Positions 28,951 through 38,298 of a DNA stretch of 64,000 bases are shown here, in pieces (position 1 is the stretch's first letter; each line of letters begins with the position of its first letter). The DNA comes from Bacillus pumilus. GTDB lineage: Bacteria; Bacillota; Bacilli; Bacillales; Bacillaceae. The notes under the pieces were generated by a model, which saw only the letters and a list, made by a program, of their open reading frames with translations, had not been told where the DNA came from and ran no database searches. The stretch lies in the NCBI RefSeq assembly GCF_002744245.1, contig NZ_NKHG01000112.1:124001-188000 (forward strand), read 5' to 3'. A program made the position numbers and the translations under genes.

Positions 28951-30666
28951 TCAATGACCAAACTGTGCTTCATGCAGTCTGCTGTAGACGCCGCCCATTT
29001 GGATTAAGTCTTGATGACGGCCTTGTTCTTGGATGCCTTCCTCTGTCACAACGATGATACGGTCTGCGTGTTTAATTCTCGCAAGTCGGTGGGCAATGAC
29101 CAGTGTTGTCCGGCCGACTGCCAGTTCGCTAAGTGCATCCTGTATCGCTTTTTCTGTTTCTGTATCAAGTGCTGACGTGGCTTCATCTAAAATGAGGATC
29201 GAAGGATTTTTTAGGAACATCCGCGCAATCGACAAACGCTGCTTTTGACCGCCTGACAGCTTGACCCCACGTTCACCAATGACGGTATTTAAACCCTCTG
29301 GGAAACGCTGAACGAGGTCCTCTAAATGCGCACGTCGTACTGCCTCCCAAATCTCTGCATCGTTCGCTTCTAAATTACCGTACGCAATGTTTTCACGAAT
29401 CGTGCCTGAGAATAAAAAGACATCCTGCTGCACAATTCCGATCTGCTGTCTTAAAGAAGACAAGGTCATGGATTTTGTGCTCACACCATCAATCGTGATC
29501 TCTCCTTCATCCACATCATAAAAACGAGGCAGAAGGCTGCAAATGGTCGATTTCCCTGCTCCTGATGGCCCGACAAACGCAACGGTTTCTCCTTGTTTGA
29601 TCTTCAAATTGATATCCTTCAACACACGACTGTGCTCATCGTAACCAAACGTCACATGTCGATATTCAATTTCACCTTTCAGCCCATATACATCTCGAGC
29701 CCCATCTGTATCCTTGACATCCGGCTCTGTTTCAAGCAAATCAACATAACTTTTAAAGCCAGCAATTCCTTTTGGATACATTTCAATCACTGTGTTGATC
29801 TTATCAATTGGTCTGAACAAAACGTTTGTGATGAGAACAAAGGCGATAAATCCACCTGCCGTTAATTGGCCTTGAAGAACAAACCATGTACCTGCCAGAA
29901 GGACAAACAGGGTCACAAGACGCGTTAAAATATAACTGATCGATCCATTGACCGACATAATTTTATAAGAAAGAAGCTTCGCTTTCCGAAAACGATTGTT
30001 GTTTTCAGCAAAGCGTTTTTTTTCAAAATGTTCATTGGCAAAGGCTTGAACAAGTCGAATGCCGCCGATATTGTTTTCAACCCTTGCATGAAAATCTCCA
30101 ATATCATTGTTCAGCTGTGTAATCGCCTTTGTCATCTTCTTGTTAAAATGAAGCGCAAGCCAGATGATAACTGGCATGATCAGAAAGGTTAAAATGGCAA
30201 GCTGCCAGTTAATCATCAGCATAACAGCAAAGGCGCCAAGAATCGTCATAATCGCAATAAACAAATCTTCAGGCCCGTGGTGCGCCACCTCTCCGATATA
30301 CATGAGGTCATTTGTCATCCGTGACATGAGCTTACCTGTTTTGTTGTTATCGAAGAATTTAAATGACAGGCGCTGAAAATGATCAAACAGCTTTTTTCTC
30401 ATATCTGTTTCAATATTGATGCCAAGCATGTGCCCCCAGTACGAGACAATAAATTGCATAACTGAGCTGAATGCATAAATGACAAACAAGCCAAGTCCAG
30501 TCCAGCCAATAACCGTCCAGTTCCCTGTCGGCAATAATGTATCAATGAAGTAGTTCACAATAAGCGGAAAACCAAGTTCCATAAGTCCAACTGCGACAGC
30601 GCAAAAGAAATCTAAAAAGAACAGACCACGATAGGGCCTGTAATAGGCGAAAAAGCGTTTTAGCAT
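28951..30666 (-). CDS. ywjA: ABC transporter, fused permease and ATPase (YwjA)
   Basis: The 571-residue half-transporter has an N-terminal six-helix exporter membrane domain (about 1-310) and a C-terminal nucleotide-binding domain with Walker A VGPSGAGKST (near 362), signature LSGGQKQR (near 467), Walker B ILILDEATSALD (near 487) and the switch His in VIAHRLARIKH. It works as a homodimer in the membrane; the MsbA/LmrA-like architecture suggests export of a lipid or amphiphilic drug, but the substrate is unknown. It is single-gene, placed between two S66 peptidase genes and clsC. Confidence 0.88.
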   Translation of the reverse strand: MLKRFFAYYRPYRGLFFLDFFCAVAVGLMELGFPLIVNYFIDTLLPTGNWTVIGWTGLGLFVIYAFSSVMQFIVSYWGHMLGINIETDMRKKLFDHFQRLSFKFFDNNKTGKLMSRMTNDLMYIGEVAHHGPEDLFIAIMTILGAFAVMLMINWQLAILTFLIMPVIIWLALHFNKKMTKAITQLNNDIGDFHARVENNIGGIRLVQAFANEHFEKKRFAENNNRFRKAKLLSYKIMSVNGSISYILTRLVTLFVLLAGTWFVLQGQLTAGGFIAFVLITNVLFRPIDKINTVIEMYPKGIAGFKSYVDLLETEPDVKDTDGARDVYGLKGEIEYRHVTFGYDEHSRVLKDINLKIKQGETVAFVGPSGAGKSTICSLLPRFYDVDEGEITIDGVSTKSMTLSSLRQQIGIVQQDVFLFSGTIRENIAYGNLEANDAEIWEAVRRAHLEDLVQRFPEGLNTVIGERGVKLSGGQKQRLSIARMFLKNPSILILDEATSALDTETEKAIQDALSELAVGRTTLVIAHRLARIKHADRIIVVTEEGIQEQGRHQDLIQMGGVYSRLHEAQFGH

Positions 30667-30756
30667 ATGTAAAGAACCTCATTCCCTCTATAATTGATAA
30701 TCATTTTCAATTATAGAGGAATCCACATGAAAATACTAGATAAGGAAATGATTTCA

Positions 30757-32259
30757 TCACAATACACCTGAAAACAACCGGGCAAACGATTCCTTCAAAC
30801 GATCTTTTACGCCTCTTTTATAAAAATGAACCGGTCTCATCTGCTCACATTCCTTCATATCTTCCTCATAATGGGTCATCAATTGCTCGATTGGCTTCTT
30901 CGCCGCTGTAAAGACATTGACCTCAAAATTGAGCTGAAAGCTTCTCATATCGACATTCGCGGTACCGACAGAGGCAAGCTCTCCATCTGCGATCATGACC
31001 TTTTGGTGCATGAAGCCTTTTTGATAGTGATACACCTTAATACCCTCTTTCAGAAGCTCGGAAAAATAAGACCGTGTGGCGTATTGCGTGAGAAAGCCGT
31101 CATTTGTCTCAGGCACCATCACACGCACATCAACCCCTCTGGTCGCAGCTATTTTTAACGCTGTGCGAATCGACTCATTTGGCACAAAATACGGTGTAGC
31201 AATCCAGACAAATTGTTTCGCATTTGAAATGAGTGCATCATATAAATCACTCATACTTTCCTTCATATCAGGTCCAGTTGGGACGACCTGAATGACATCT
31301 TCTCCTGTAACAGGATTCGGCGTATGGTACTTCGGGTCATCAATTAACACTTCATCTGATACATACTCCCAGTCCAGCATAAAAACGGAGTGAAGTGTCT
31401 GAACCGCTTCACCCTTTAGCATCGCATGCGTATCTCGCCAAAAGCCGATGCTTTCATCTCGTCCGACATATTCCTTCCCGACATTTAACCCGCCGACAAA
31501 TCCGGTTTCTCCATCAATAATCACGATTTTTCGGTGATTACGGAAATTAATTTTTTGATTAAAGAATCCATATTTTAAAGGCAAAAAGGGAGCGATCTTT
31601 ACACCTGCCTGCTTTAACCGTTTAATATCTTTACGGGAGAAGCGAATGCTGCCTGCCGCATCATATATGAAGCGAACATCTACGCCTTCTTTGACTTTTT
31701 CAATGAGAATCTCCATCATCCGGTGACCGAGAAAATCAGATTTGAACATGTAATATTCAATATGAATGAACGTTTTTGCCTTTTTTAATTCCTCAAAAAT
31801 CCGGGGAAACGTTTCCTCCCCATTCTTTAAAATCTCCATATCACTATTTGTATTCACATGCATCCCTGTCGCCTTTTCGGTGTATTGAAAAAAAGCACGC
31901 TGGTTATCGGTTAAACTGGTTTCATCCGGCTTGCTCTCAAGCTCTGATATTCTGCGCAATTTTTCACGGTTATACATTCTTTTTGATTTGAACAAATGAC
32001 CTTTTACGTAGAGCTGCCCTGAGAACAAATAAAACATATAGCCGATGATGGGGAAAAAGATCAGCACATACATCCATAACAGCGTGTGCTGTGATGTCCG
32101 GTTCTCTAGCATCAGTGAGATGATACTAAATAAAATTATGGCGATATAACAAGCTGCGTAAAGCTGGAAGCCCCACGCTGGCACAGGCCACCAATACACC
32201 ACATATGCCCCGAATATCATGAAATATAAAAATAAAAATTCCAGTCTCCTCTTTTTCAC
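30757..32259 (-). CDS. clsC: Cardiolipin synthase ClsC (YwiE)
   Basis: Phospholipase D-superfamily cardiolipin synthase. The 500-residue protein has two N-terminal membrane helices (about 8-55), a PLDc_N region (FFPIIGYMFYLFSG), and two HKD motifs: HRKIVIIDGETGFVGG (near 237) and HQKVMIADGELASVGTANVD (near 420). The start is the GTG at 32259 with AGGGGGG upstream; 23 upstream codons in frame are basic and excluded. The length matches B. subtilis YwiE (500). It is divergent from the second S66 peptidase gene. Confidence 0.9.
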   Translation of the reverse strand: MKKRRLEFLFLYFMIFGAYVVYWWPVPAWGFQLYAACYIAIILFSIISLMLENRTSQHTLLWMYVLIFFPIIGYMFYLFSGQLYVKGHLFKSKRMYNREKLRRISELESKPDETSLTDNQRAFFQYTEKATGMHVNTNSDMEILKNGEETFPRIFEELKKAKTFIHIEYYMFKSDFLGHRMMEILIEKVKEGVDVRFIYDAAGSIRFSRKDIKRLKQAGVKIAPFLPLKYGFFNQKINFRNHRKIVIIDGETGFVGGLNVGKEYVGRDESIGFWRDTHAMLKGEAVQTLHSVFMLDWEYVSDEVLIDDPKYHTPNPVTGEDVIQVVPTGPDMKESMSDLYDALISNAKQFVWIATPYFVPNESIRTALKIAATRGVDVRVMVPETNDGFLTQYATRSYFSELLKEGIKVYHYQKGFMHQKVMIADGELASVGTANVDMRSFQLNFEVNVFTAAKKPIEQLMTHYEEDMKECEQMRPVHFYKRGVKDRLKESFARLFSGVL

Positions 32260-32416
32260 ATTCTCCCCCCTCATTCGTTTCTGTCTTTTTTTCTTCCATA
32301 CCCTTTGCAGAGCTTGTATGAAACGCACGGTCTACTGCTTTCTTCTAGCTTTTACAGACTGGAGCGAATTGATCCGATATAATGGAGAAATATGTGATGG
32401 AAAGGAAGAATTGCTT

Positions 32417-33385
32417 ATGCGTACACCATCTCCTTTAAAAAAGGGCGACCATCTTCGTGTCATCGCCCCAAGCCGAAGTGCCAGCATTTTATCAGAAGAA
32501 GGAATTCTTCAAGCCAAAAAACGTTTAGAGACTTTAGGGTTCACTGTCTCTTTTGGAAAACACGTGTTTGAATGTGATCTGCATTCCTCGTCGTCCATTG
32601 AACACCGTATTTCTGATCTACATGAGGCGTTCTCACATGGTGAAGTCAACGGCATTTTGACAGCAATCGGCGGATTCAACTGCAATGAGCTTTTGCCTTA
32701 TATTAATTACGACTTGATCCATCAACACCCAAAAGTCCTTTGCGGGTACAGTGATATCACAGCACTCGCAAACGCCATTACCGCCAAATGTGATATGGTG
32801 ACTTACTCAGGCCCCCACTTCTCCAGCTTTCAAATGGAGCAGGGACAAGAGGAGCAGACAGCTATGTTTCAAGCCTGCGTGATGAGCGGCGAGCCATTTG
32901 ATTTTATTCCTTCTACAAAGTGGAGTGATGATGCGTGGTTTCTCGATCAAGCCAATCGGCAGTTTCATCCGACGCAATGGGGAATTTATCAGGAAGGAAC
33001 CGCTGAAGGCACCTTGTATGGCGGAAATCTTTGTACGCTTAACTTACTGCAAGGGACATCGTATATGCCTAACATAAAGGACGCGATCTTATTTGTGGAG
33101 GATGATGATTTGGTGTTCCCTGAAACGTTCGCCAGAGATCTTACCTCGCTCTTACAGCATGCAGAATCAATTAAAGGATTGATCATCGGACGCTTTCAAA
33201 AGAAATCTCATATGACAGAGGAACATTTGAGGTTCATCTTAGATAAGCACCCAATGCTCAAACACATCCCGGTGATCTATGGGGTAGATATAGGACATAC
33301 ACAGCCTGTATTCACCTTACCGATTGGCGGAAACGTCCAGCTCTCCTGTCAAAACGGGGATGTGAAGCTGTGGATTTATTCATAA
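32417..33385 (+). CDS. S66 family peptidase, MccF/LD-carboxypeptidase-like (second copy)
   Basis: 322 residues, paralogous to the gene at 27718 but clearly diverged. The catalytic Ser is in LCGYSDITAL (near 112), the substrate loop in LYGGNLCTLNLLQGTSYMP (near 205), the Glu in ILFVEDDD and the His in IGHTQPVFTLPIGG (near 295). I start at the ATG at 32417 (AAAGGAAG 8 bases upstream); the frame is open further upstream across the clsC start region but without a ribosome site. A TATAAT-like box lies about 35 bases upstream. Either peptidoglycan recycling or detoxification of peptide-nucleotide antibiotics is possible. Confidence 0.83.
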   Translation: MRTPSPLKKGDHLRVIAPSRSASILSEEGILQAKKRLETLGFTVSFGKHVFECDLHSSSSIEHRISDLHEAFSHGEVNGILTAIGGFNCNELLPYINYDLIHQHPKVLCGYSDITALANAITAKCDMVTYSGPHFSSFQMEQGQEEQTAMFQACVMSGEPFDFIPSTKWSDDAWFLDQANRQFHPTQWGIYQEGTAEGTLYGGNLCTLNLLQGTSYMPNIKDAILFVEDDDLVFPETFARDLTSLLQHAESIKGLIIGRFQKKSHMTEEHLRFILDKHPMLKHIPVIYGVDIGHTQPVFTLPIGGNVQLSCQNGDVKLWIYS

Positions 33386-33393
33386 ATCAAGAC

Positions 33394-33423
33394 AAAAAAG
33401 CACCCGAAAAGAGGTGCTTTTTT
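33394..33423 (+). terminator. Terminator of the second S66 peptidase gene
   Basis: AAAAAAGCACC and GGTGCTTTTTT form a strong stem with T-run, 8 bases after the stop codon. Confidence 0.85.
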
Positions 33424-33520
33424 CTATGACCTTATTGAATTCAAAAGAATTTTTTTAAAAAGTGATCTAAACCTTCATCCCCTTCGTTAAGTAGATGTCA
33501 AAAAGAAAGGAGGCAAAAAC

Positions 33521-33718
33521 ATGTTTTCAGATGTTCTCAGCCAATTATTCGATTCTATTTCTAACATTATTAATACGCCTGGTAATTTTCAACACCCGCT
33601 GTCCTTAGAAGATAGCGGTTTTTTTCATCTGAAAAAGCCCCGCTCTTACAGTAGAACGGGGCTTTTATGCATTACATCTTTTCCGGTGCAGATACGCCAA
33701 TTAGTTTTAATGCGTTAG
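33521..33718 (+). CDS. Doubtful small ORF with a strong ribosome site
   Basis: The ATG at 33521 follows AAAGGAGG at 8 bases, one of the best ribosome sites in the window, and the first 25 residues ([18 protein letters not shown]) could form an amphipathic helix. However, a terminator with a T-run lies at 33596-33625 inside the frame, and the 3' part crosses the argS terminator and runs antisense to argS. A transcript ending at the first terminator would contain no in-frame stop. It may be a short regulatory RNA or a decayed peptide gene. No family recognised. Confidence 0.3.
   Translation: MFSDVLSQLFDSISNIINTPGNFQHPLSLEDSGFFHLKKPRSYSRTGLLCITSFPVQIRQLVLMR
33596..33625 (+). terminator. Terminator inside the small ORF
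   Basis: CCGCTGTC and GATAGCGG (one G-T pair) followed by TTTTTTT. Confidence 0.7.
33633..33666 (-). terminator. argS terminator
   Basis: AAAAGCCCCG and CGGGGCTTTT form a 10-bp stem just beyond the argS stop; it can act on both strands. Confidence 0.85.
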
Positions 33719-35345
33719 CTAGCGTAATTTGTGTGGCTTTCATAAGCGATAGACGAGCTATTGTTTTTGTTTCGTTTTCTCCATCAATGACCTTCTCAGC
33801 ATTGTAGAAGCTGTGAAGAGCGGATGCGAGGTCATAAATATAGTTGGTCACGCGGTGCGGAATACGCTTTTCAGCTGCTTCTGCTACTACCTCTGAAAAG
33901 CTACCAATGATTTTCAGAAGATCGTATTCTTTTTCCGATTGAATGTGAGAGAAATCTGCTTTCTCAAGATTCGGCTCGTAGCCTTTTTCTTCACCTTGAC
34001 GCAGCATGCTGCAAATTCTCGCATGCGCATATTGTGCATAGTACACAGGGTTTTCGTTAGACGTAGAAATCGCTAAGTCTAGGTCAAAGTCCATATGTGT
34101 TGCCGCACTTCTCATCGCAAAGAAATAACGAGTGGCATCTAAGCCTACCTCTTCAATCAGATCACGCATCGTGACTGCTTTTCCTGTCCGCTTACTCATC
34201 TTCATCTTTTCACCGTTTTTGTAAAGGTGAACGAGCTGAATGATTTCCACTTCAAGCTTGTCTGCTGGATATCCGAGTGCTTGGATGGCCGCTTTCATTC
34301 GAGGGATATAGCCGTGATGATCCGCTCCCCAAATGTTAATGAGCTGATCAAAGCCTCTGTCAAGCTTATCCTTATGGTATGCGATGTCTGGAAGCAAGTA
34401 CGTGAAGCTGCCGTCTTTTTTAATCAGCACTCGGTCCTTGTCGTCGCCAAAATCCGTTGAACGAAGCCATGTTGCGCCGTCTGCTTCAAAGATATAGCCT
34501 TTTTCACGAAGCGTTTCTAGCGCTGGTTCGATTTTTCCGTTTTCATATAAAGATGTTTCAGAATACCATACATCAAATGGGACACGGAAATTCTCAAGGT
34601 CTATACGTAATTTTTCTAATTCGTATTTTAAGCCGTACTCACGGAAGAATTTCATGCGCTCTTCTTCTGACTCATGCACGAAACGATCACCAAATTCATC
34701 AGCAAGCTTCTGGCCAATCCCTTTGATGTCTTCTCCTCTGTAGCCGTCCTCTGGCATTTCTTTTTCAAGACCAAGCGCCTCAAAGTAACGCACTTCTACA
34801 GATAAAGCGAGATTATTGATCTGATTCCCTGCATCGTTGATATAGTATTCACGGCTCACATCGAACCCTGCTTTATCAAGGATGTTGCAAAGAGAATCAC
34901 CTACAGCTGCTCCGCGGGCATGTCCAAGGTGAAGGTCACCTGTTGGGTTTGCTGAAACGAATTCGACTTGTACCTTCTGACCAGCGCCTGTATTCGTTTC
35001 ACCATATGCCTCTTTTGCCTCAAGGACAGCTGGGATCAGCTTTGTTAAATACTGATTGTTCATATAAAAGTTGATGAATCCTGGACCTGCAATATCCATT
35101 TTTTCAATAGAAGCTTTCCCTTTATCAAACGCATTGACAATGTCCTCTGCGATTTGACGAGGTGCTTTTTTGGCAATGCGGGCAAGCTGCATCGCCATGT
35201 TGGTGGAGTAATCACCGTGAGTTTTTTCTTTTGGCACTTCCAGCAGGACATCTGGCACCTGACTTTCATCAGCAAGTCCTGCTTTGACGACTGCCGCAAT
35301 GATTTCTTCTTTTAACGCATCCTTGACCTGTTCTGCGATATTCAT
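33672..35345 (-). CDS. argS: Arginyl-tRNA synthetase
   Basis: Class I synthetase charging tRNA-Arg. The 557-residue protein has an N-terminal tRNA D-loop-binding Add-1 domain (about 1-100), the HIGH-type signature [16 protein letters not shown] (near 132), the KMSK-type [12 protein letters not shown] (near 370) and a C-terminal DALR anticodon-binding domain. Length matches B. subtilis ArgS (556). It overlaps ywiB by 4 bases and is cotranscribed with it. Confidence 0.97.
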   Translation of the reverse strand: MNIAEQVKDALKEEIIAAVVKAGLADESQVPDVLLEVPKEKTHGDYSTNMAMQLARIAKKAPRQIAEDIVNAFDKGKASIEKMDIAGPGFINFYMNNQYLTKLIPAVLEAKEAYGETNTGAGQKVQVEFVSANPTGDLHLGHARGAAVGDSLCNILDKAGFDVSREYYINDAGNQINNLALSVEVRYFEALGLEKEMPEDGYRGEDIKGIGQKLADEFGDRFVHESEEERMKFFREYGLKYELEKLRIDLENFRVPFDVWYSETSLYENGKIEPALETLREKGYIFEADGATWLRSTDFGDDKDRVLIKKDGSFTYLLPDIAYHKDKLDRGFDQLINIWGADHHGYIPRMKAAIQALGYPADKLEVEIIQLVHLYKNGEKMKMSKRTGKAVTMRDLIEEVGLDATRYFFAMRSAATHMDFDLDLAISTSNENPVYYAQYAHARICSMLRQGEEKGYEPNLEKADFSHIQSEKEYDLLKIIGSFSEVVAEAAEKRIPHRVTNYIYDLASALHSFYNAEKVIDGENETKTIARLSLMKATQITLANALKLIGVSAPEKM

Positions 35346-35764
35346 GAACGTAAATCCTCCTTATACGAAATCGATAATGTATGTAAATGCTTTTGATCTT
35401 CACCTGTCAGCATATCGTACGTAATGTGCAGTAAGCCCTTGTCCACATCGAGATCAATGCCATGTGTGTGCACATCGAGCTGAAGTGTACCGAATGGCAT
35501 CGTGTAATGTGTCACGGTCGTTTCACCAATGAGAAAACGCTGCTTCATTTGAACAGCACCTGATCTCATGACAAAAATTTCTTTTTCACTCATTTTCACA
35601 ACGGTTTTTACTTGACCCATTTCATGTTCTTCATGGTAAGTGAGATACGTTTTGTCATTCTTCTCTTGGTACGTTCCAGTTGTTCGGAATTCGATCGTTT
35701 CAGCCGGCTCCGTCTCTGGTTTCATCACTGACTTTACATGAATTGAAATTTGGTTTTGTGTCAT
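35342..35764 (-). CDS. ywiB: YwiB, DUF1934 beta-barrel protein
   Basis: 140-residue cytoplasmic protein made of alternating beta strands with a lipocalin-like barrel layout typical of DUF1934 ([31 protein letters not shown] region, 37-68). Biochemical function unknown. It sits directly upstream of argS with a 4-base overlap, a pairing kept in many bacilli, which suggests translational coupling. The interval upstream (35765-35888) shows no gene. Confidence 0.85.
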   Translation of the reverse strand: MTQNQISIHVKSVMKPETEPAETIEFRTTGTYQEKNDKTYLTYHEEHEMGQVKTVVKMSEKEIFVMRSGAVQMKQRFLIGETTVTHYTMPFGTLQLDVHTHGIDLDVDKGLLHITYDMLTGEDQKHLHTLSISYKEDLRS

Positions 35765-35888
35765 TTTGCACTTCCTTTGCTAAGACCCGTTTAACTAAAA
35801 TAGTATACCATATTCACGATCGCCTATCATACCATCATTTCTCTTCTTCATGAGGATTAAACTTCGTTTTTGATCTTCAAAAAGCGCT

Positions 35889-36220
35889 TTAGAAAAAAAG
35901 GAAAATGAAACTAACCAATATAACGAGTGAAGCCTTTATCCCCATGCCTTTCCACTTCAATACATAAAAGAGTGATTGTATGCCTGAACTTGCCAAAATA
36001 GCCTGAAAGATATCAAATGGAACAAGCTGCGCTCGATTAAATACAATCTGCATAAACAACGCAATGGCCGTAAGGTAGAAAAAACCGCGATCCTGAAACA
36101 GACCAACGATCTCTTCCTTTGCCTCCTTTTTTGAAGCAAAAACTGGCGGCTCAGTTGCGTAAGAAAGCCTGCCGCTAACACACATAAAGCAGTTAACACC
36201 AAAAATATAGCAGCAAACAT
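35889..36220 (-). pseudogene. Frameshifted gene for a small membrane protein
   Basis: Two minus-strand frames each hold half of one plausible protein. From the ATG at 36220 (AGAAGG 6 bases upstream) the first frame encodes a membrane segment (MFAAIFLVLTALCVLAAGF); after about 19 codons it degenerates into Arg- and Leu-rich sequence. The other frame then continues sensibly (SYATEPPVFASKKEAKEEIV, followed by hydrophobic segments at FYLTAIALFMQIVF, IFQAILASSGIQSLFYVL and ASLVILVSFIFLFF) to a stop at 35889. One added T in the CTTTC run (minus strand, at 36164-36166) would join them into a protein of about 110 residues with four helices. Either a mutation or a sequencing error. Confidence 0.55.
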
Positions 36221-36251
36221 AAGCTGCCTTCTTTATCTTTTTGTCCAATGT

Positions 36252-36286
36252 AAAAAAAGAGCTTGTCTACATGAGATGACAAGCTC
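36252..36286 (-). terminator. speB terminator
   Basis: On the minus strand GAGCTTGTC and GACAAGCTC pair, followed by TTTTTTTAC, 13 bases after the speB stop. Confidence 0.85.
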
Positions 36287-36299
36287 CTTTATCAACATG

Positions 36300-37172
36300 T
36301 TATTTCACAAAACCAAGCAGCATTTCGCGTAAAAGCTTACTCGCTGTATTCGCCGTTTGATCAGAGTGATCGTATACGGGCGCTACCTCGACAAGGTCTG
36401 CACCAATCACTTGGACATCAGAGCCTGCAATCGCATGAATAGATGCAAGCAGCTCCTTTGACGTAATACCGCCAGCATCGACCGTTCCAGTACCAGGCGC
36501 ATGTGCTGGGTCTAGTACATCAATGTCAATCGTCACATAAACTGGACGGCCTTTCAGCTTTGGCAAAACTTCCTTTAACGGCTCTAGCACTTCAAATTTA
36601 GAAATGTGCATGCCCGCTTCTTTTGCCCATTCGAACTCTTCCTTCATACCAGAACGGATACCGAAGGAGAACACATTTTCAGGTCCAATGAGTCCTGCTA
36701 CTTTACGAATCGGTGTGGAATGAGATAGCGGCTCTCCCTCATATTCCTCGCGAAGATCCGTATGTGCATCCATATGGATGATGGCCAAATCAGGGTATTT
36801 TTTATGTATCGCACGGAAAACCGGCCAAGACACAAGATGCTCTCCGCCCATCCCTAATGGAAACTTCCCTTTTTCTAAAATACTGTCGACATACTCTTCA
36901 ATTAAATCTAAGCTTTTTTGTGCGTTCCCAAATGGAAGTGGAATGTCACCTGCATCAAAGAATGGCACCTCGTGCAGCTCACGATCTACATAAGGACTGT
37001 ATTCCTCTAAACCAATGGATACCTCACGAATGCGGTTAGGTCCAAAACGTGAGCCTGGGCGGTAACTGACCGTCCAATCCATCGGCATACCGTATAAAAT
37101 GACTTTTGCATCTTCCCATGTCGGCTGACTTCCAATAAACACTTTTCCTGAATAAGCCTCGTCGAATCTCAT
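36300..37172 (-). CDS. speB: Agmatinase
   Basis: Binuclear manganese hydrolase converting agmatine to putrescine and urea. The 290-residue ureohydrolase shows all three metal motifs: GGEHLVSWPV (near 109), IIHMDAHTDLR (near 135) and YVTIDIDVLDPAHAPGTGTVDAGG (near 208). Length equals B. subtilis SpeB. It is 69 bases downstream of speE on the same strand; a terminator in the gap would reduce but not necessarily prevent read-through. Confidence 0.95.
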   Translation of the reverse strand: MRFDEAYSGKVFIGSQPTWEDAKVILYGMPMDWTVSYRPGSRFGPNRIREVSIGLEEYSPYVDRELHEVPFFDAGDIPLPFGNAQKSLDLIEEYVDSILEKGKFPLGMGGEHLVSWPVFRAIHKKYPDLAIIHMDAHTDLREEYEGEPLSHSTPIRKVAGLIGPENVFSFGIRSGMKEEFEWAKEAGMHISKFEVLEPLKEVLPKLKGRPVYVTIDIDVLDPAHAPGTGTVDAGGITSKELLASIHAIAGSDVQVIGADLVEVAPVYDHSDQTANTASKLLREMLLGFVK

Positions 37173-37195
37173 GCAAGATTCCTCCTTTTATGCTT

Positions 37196-37226
37196 CAAAA
37201 AATGCGCAAACAGTCATTTGCGCATT
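37196..37226 (-). terminator. Terminator between speE and speB
   Basis: On the minus strand AATGCGCAAA and TTTGCGCATT form a perfect 10-bp stem followed by TTTTG. Confidence 0.75.
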
Positions 37227-37241
37227 CTCATTTCGCTATAT

Positions 37242-38072
37242 TTATTTAATTAAGTCGCTCACAAATTTCGGCAGAACGAATGCCGCTTTGTGCAATTCTT
37301 TTGTGTAATATTTCGTTTCAATATCAAAGAAACGGCTGTCTTCCACAGCAAGTGGATCATGTTTCTTAGAACCGATTGTAAATGTCCAAAGACCGCTTGG
37401 ATACGTTGGGATATTAGCCGTGTAAAGCTTTGTAATCGGGAAGATTTCCTTTACATCACGCTGCACATTCGTCATCAATTCCGGTGTGAACCAAGGGTTG
37501 TCCGTTTGTGCAACGAAGATCCCATCTTCCTTGAGAGCTTTTGAGATTCCTGCGTAAAATCCTTTAGAGAACAGGTTCACAGCTGGTCCAACTGGCTCAG
37601 TCGAATCAACCATGATGACATCATACTCGTTGTCCGCTTCTGCAATGTGCATAAAGCCGTCTCCCACTTTGACATCCACACGAGGATCGTCAAGTTTTCC
37701 AGCAATTGAAGGAAGGAATTTCTTCGAGTATTCGATGACCTTGCCATCAATATCAACAAGCGTAGCCTTTTTCACACTTGGGTGCTTCAGGATTTCACGT
37801 ATGACACCACCGTCTCCTCCGCCTACGACAAGTACATTTTCCGGGTTTGGATGAGTGAAAAGAGGAACATGTGCCACCATTTCGTGGTATACAAACTCAT
37901 CCTTCTCAGATGTCATCACCATGCCGTCTAAAAACAGCATATTGCCAAACTCTTCTGTTTCCACCATTTCTAAATGCTGAAAGTCTGTTTGTTCTGTGTG
38001 AAGGGTTTGATTCACCTTCAATGTAATGCCAAAATTCTTCGTTTGCTTTTCTGTATACCAAAGTTCGCTCAT
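37242..38072 (-). CDS. speE: Spermidine synthase
   Basis: Aminopropyltransferase making spermidine from putrescine and decarboxylated SAM. The 276-residue protein has the N-terminal strand domain, the glycine-rich nucleotide loop [19 protein letters not shown] (near 80), the acidic [16 protein letters not shown] (near 101) and the catalytic aspartate in [14 protein letters not shown] (near 152). Length equals B. subtilis SpeE (276). It forms the spermidine pathway with speB immediately downstream. Confidence 0.96.
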   Translation of the reverse strand: MSELWYTEKQTKNFGITLKVNQTLHTEQTDFQHLEMVETEEFGNMLFLDGMVMTSEKDEFVYHEMVAHVPLFTHPNPENVLVVGGGDGGVIREILKHPSVKKATLVDIDGKVIEYSKKFLPSIAGKLDDPRVDVKVGDGFMHIAEADNEYDVIMVDSTEPVGPAVNLFSKGFYAGISKALKEDGIFVAQTDNPWFTPELMTNVQRDVKEIFPITKLYTANIPTYPSGLWTFTIGSKKHDPLAVEDSRFFDIETKYYTKELHKAAFVLPKFVSDLIK

Positions 38073-38238
38073 TGTTCATCTTCCTCTCATCCAATAATAA
38101 ACAAACATCTATTGTTAGCGCCTTTTAACGGCTTATGACGTTATCGATTGTCCAAGAAAAAAGTATAGTGGATTCATATCAAATTGTAAAGAACCTCATG
38201 ATCTATCTTCATTTTTACCGCACGCTGATGGGATCGCC

Positions 38239-38270
38239 TGTTTAAAACGGTTTTCTTTGTTCCATACTGA
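38239..38270 (+). promoter_or_regulatory. Candidate forespore (sigma-F/G) promoter of pbpG
   Basis: TGTTTA, 18 bases, CATACTGA. The -10 resembles the sigma-G CATACTA, and B. subtilis pbpG is forespore-expressed, but the -35 is imperfect. Confidence 0.4.
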
Positions 38271-38298
38271 TACAAAACCGTCAAAATGGGGGCTTTGC

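Noticed and set aside
35957-36220. 87-residue membrane ORF as a complete gene
   Set aside because: Only its first 19 residues look like protein; the rest is a shadow of the true downstream frame.
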